From NCBI GenBank assembly GCA_913775525.1, contig CAJYLH010000034.1:62001-126000 (forward strand): a stretch of DNA of 64,000 bases. The letters run 5' to 3'. The translations under genes were made by a program, and so were the position numbers. Below the pieces are notes generated by a model, which was not told where the DNA came from, did not search any database, and saw nothing but the letters and a program-made list of their open reading frames with translations. Positions 63,273-64,000 of this stretch are shown piece after piece (within the stretch, counting starts at the first letter, position 1; each line of letters starts with the position of its first letter). The stretch is from an uncultured Chryseobacterium sp. (GTDB lineage Bacteria > Bacteroidota > Bacteroidia > Flavobacteriales > Weeksellaceae).

Positions 63273-63305
63273 AACTTTTTTGCAAATTTGTTTAAAAAAA
63301 AATTC

Positions 63306-63821
63306 ATGATAATTTCACTTGTAGGATACATGGGAAGCGGCAAATCTCACATTTCCAAAATCTTAAGCGACAAACTTAGTTTCGGGCTGATTGACCTTGA
63401 TAAAGAGATTTCAAAAAGGAGTAAATTAACCATTCCTGAAATCTTTGAAAAGAAGGGAGAAATTTACTTCAGGAAACTGGAAAGAGAAGTTCTGGAAGAA
63501 ATTCTGGCTACTGAAGAAAATATCATCCTGAGCCTGGGCGGAGGTACACCTGTATACTACAACAATATGGAAATTATCAACCATAATTCAAAAAGTATTT
63601 TCCTTAAGGCCTCTGTCGCCACTTTATCTGAAAGGCTGCTTAAGCAAAAAGACAAAAGACCGCTTATTGCCCGTATTGCTGATGATGACCTGCCAGAATT
63701 CATAGCCAAACACCTGTTTGAGAGAAACGAATTCTATGGCAAATCCCAGTTCAGCATAAGTACTGATGCAAGGGTGCCTGAAGATATTGTTAGTGAAATT
63801 ATAGAAAAGCTCTATCATTAG
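63306..63821 (+). CDS. aroK: Shikimate kinase
   Basis: Phosphorylates shikimate in the chorismate pathway. 171 residues from the ATG at 63306 (MIISLVGYMGSGKSHISKIL); a TTG six codons upstream is rejected. It has the P-loop GYMGSGKS, shikimate-binding LIDLDKEI and FRKLEREVL, GGGTPVY, and the lid KDKRPLIARI with Arg. Divergent from the tRNA operon and convergent with the S4-domain gene. Assignment is secure. Confidence 0.95.
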   Translation: MIISLVGYMGSGKSHISKILSDKLSFGLIDLDKEISKRSKLTIPEIFEKKGEIYFRKLEREVLEEILATEENIILSLGGGTPVYYNNMEIINHNSKSIFLKASVATLSERLLKQKDKRPLIARIADDDLPEFIAKHLFERNEFYGKSQFSISTDARVPEDIVSEIIEKLYH

Positions 63822-63830
63822 AGCTTTTCT
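63803..63830. terminator. Bidirectional terminator between aroK and the S4-domain gene
   Basis: A perfect 12-pair palindrome AGAAAAGCTCTA-tcat-TAGAGCTTTTCT. It contains the aroK stop codon and touches the stop of the opposing gene, with A/T-rich ends on either side. Confidence 0.75.
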
Positions 63831-64000
63831 ATGATCCTTCCTCTTCACTGTCTCCGCTTTCGCCGAAGAAATCATCCCAGTCAGTAAAGTCAGCGGCAAT
63901 ATCATTACCTACATAATCATCCATTTCCCTCCTGTCTTTTTTGGTAGGCCTTCCCTCTCCTTTTATTCTGTAATAGTCCTGGGAAGCTTTACGCAGTTTC
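63829..64000 (-). CDS. C-terminus of an S4-domain RNA-binding protein (Hsp15-like), partial
   Basis: The last 56 residues of a gene that continues past the window edge. The visible end includes YYRIKGEGRPTKKDRREMDDYVG followed by an acidic tail (WDDFFGESGDSEEEGS). The GRPTKKDRR segment is characteristic of the C-terminus of flavobacterial S4-domain/Hsp15-type ribosome-associated proteins. The S4 domain itself is outside the window, so the call rests on the tail only. Confidence 0.7.
   Translation of the reverse strand, partial: KLRKASQDYYRIKGEGRPTKKDRREMDDYVGNDIAADFTDWDDFFGESGDSEEEGS

Overview
The window looks like a chromosomal segment of a flavobacterium of the Chryseobacterium/Elizabethkingia type (Bacteroidota, Weeksellaceae). 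The evidence is a complete gldK-gldL-gldM-gldN block (type IX secretion/gliding machinery), a type IX secreted protein with a C-terminal sorting domain, an Oar-like TonB-dependent receptor, a DUF4270 lipoprotein beside a half-length glycogen synthase and panC, and recurrent Bacteroidota-type promoters (TAnnTTTG, sometimes with TTG 18-23 bases upstream). Shine-Dalgarno sequences are mostly absent and leaders are A-rich. The genus assignment is inference from gene content, not a database match.

Region 1 (1-11.2 kb, minus strand) is a capsule/exopolysaccharide locus: a PglF/WbpM-type dehydratase, the Wza export lipoprotein, the Wzc tyrosine autokinase, a UDP-HexNAc dehydrogenase, a split GDP-mannose module (cupin plus guanylyltransferase), GDP-fucose synthesis (fcl, gmd) and a Wzx-type flippase cut by the window edge. 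Upstream of it is a separately terminated pair, a ~1080-residue type IX secreted protein and a 75-residue signal-peptide/C-terminal-membrane protein with a Pro-Ile-Asp (PID) motif that resembles an exosortase-type sorting substrate.

Region 2 (15-37.9 kb) is mostly housekeeping: recX, glyA, a thioredoxin-reductase-like flavoprotein, a MacAB-like ABC exporter interrupted by a four-helix-bundle (23S-IVS-type) gene, class I ribonucleotide reductase (nrdB, nrdA) with a structured leader and a hairpin-rich spacer, an Oar-like receptor, a DUF72 protein, an alpha/beta hydrolase with an HD phosphohydrolase, a PfkB kinase with a palindrome over its promoter, a DUF4241 protein and valS.

Region 3 (38-50 kb) holds a DUF1573 protein, ppk2, the RNase P RNA gene (antisense to ppk2), an ECF sigma factor with an overlapping membrane-protein partner, a cytoplasmic alpha-amylase preceded by a long leader with short ORFs, an unrecognised 232-residue protein, and a tripartite RND efflux operon.

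Region 4 (50-64 kb) contains small membrane/lipoproteins, a SemiSWEET sugar transporter with a 17-bp hairpin against its start codon, an FAD oxidoreductase, the gldKLMN operon, glmS, a DUF4270 lipoprotein, the half-length glycogen synthase, panC, a Lys-Leu-Lys tRNA operon, shikimate kinase and the end of an S4-domain RNA-binding protein. I did not find CRISPR arrays, insertion sequences, prophage or a clearly novel multi-gene system. The most interesting leads are the PID-type small protein, the structured RNR leader and several start-codon-proximal hairpins.
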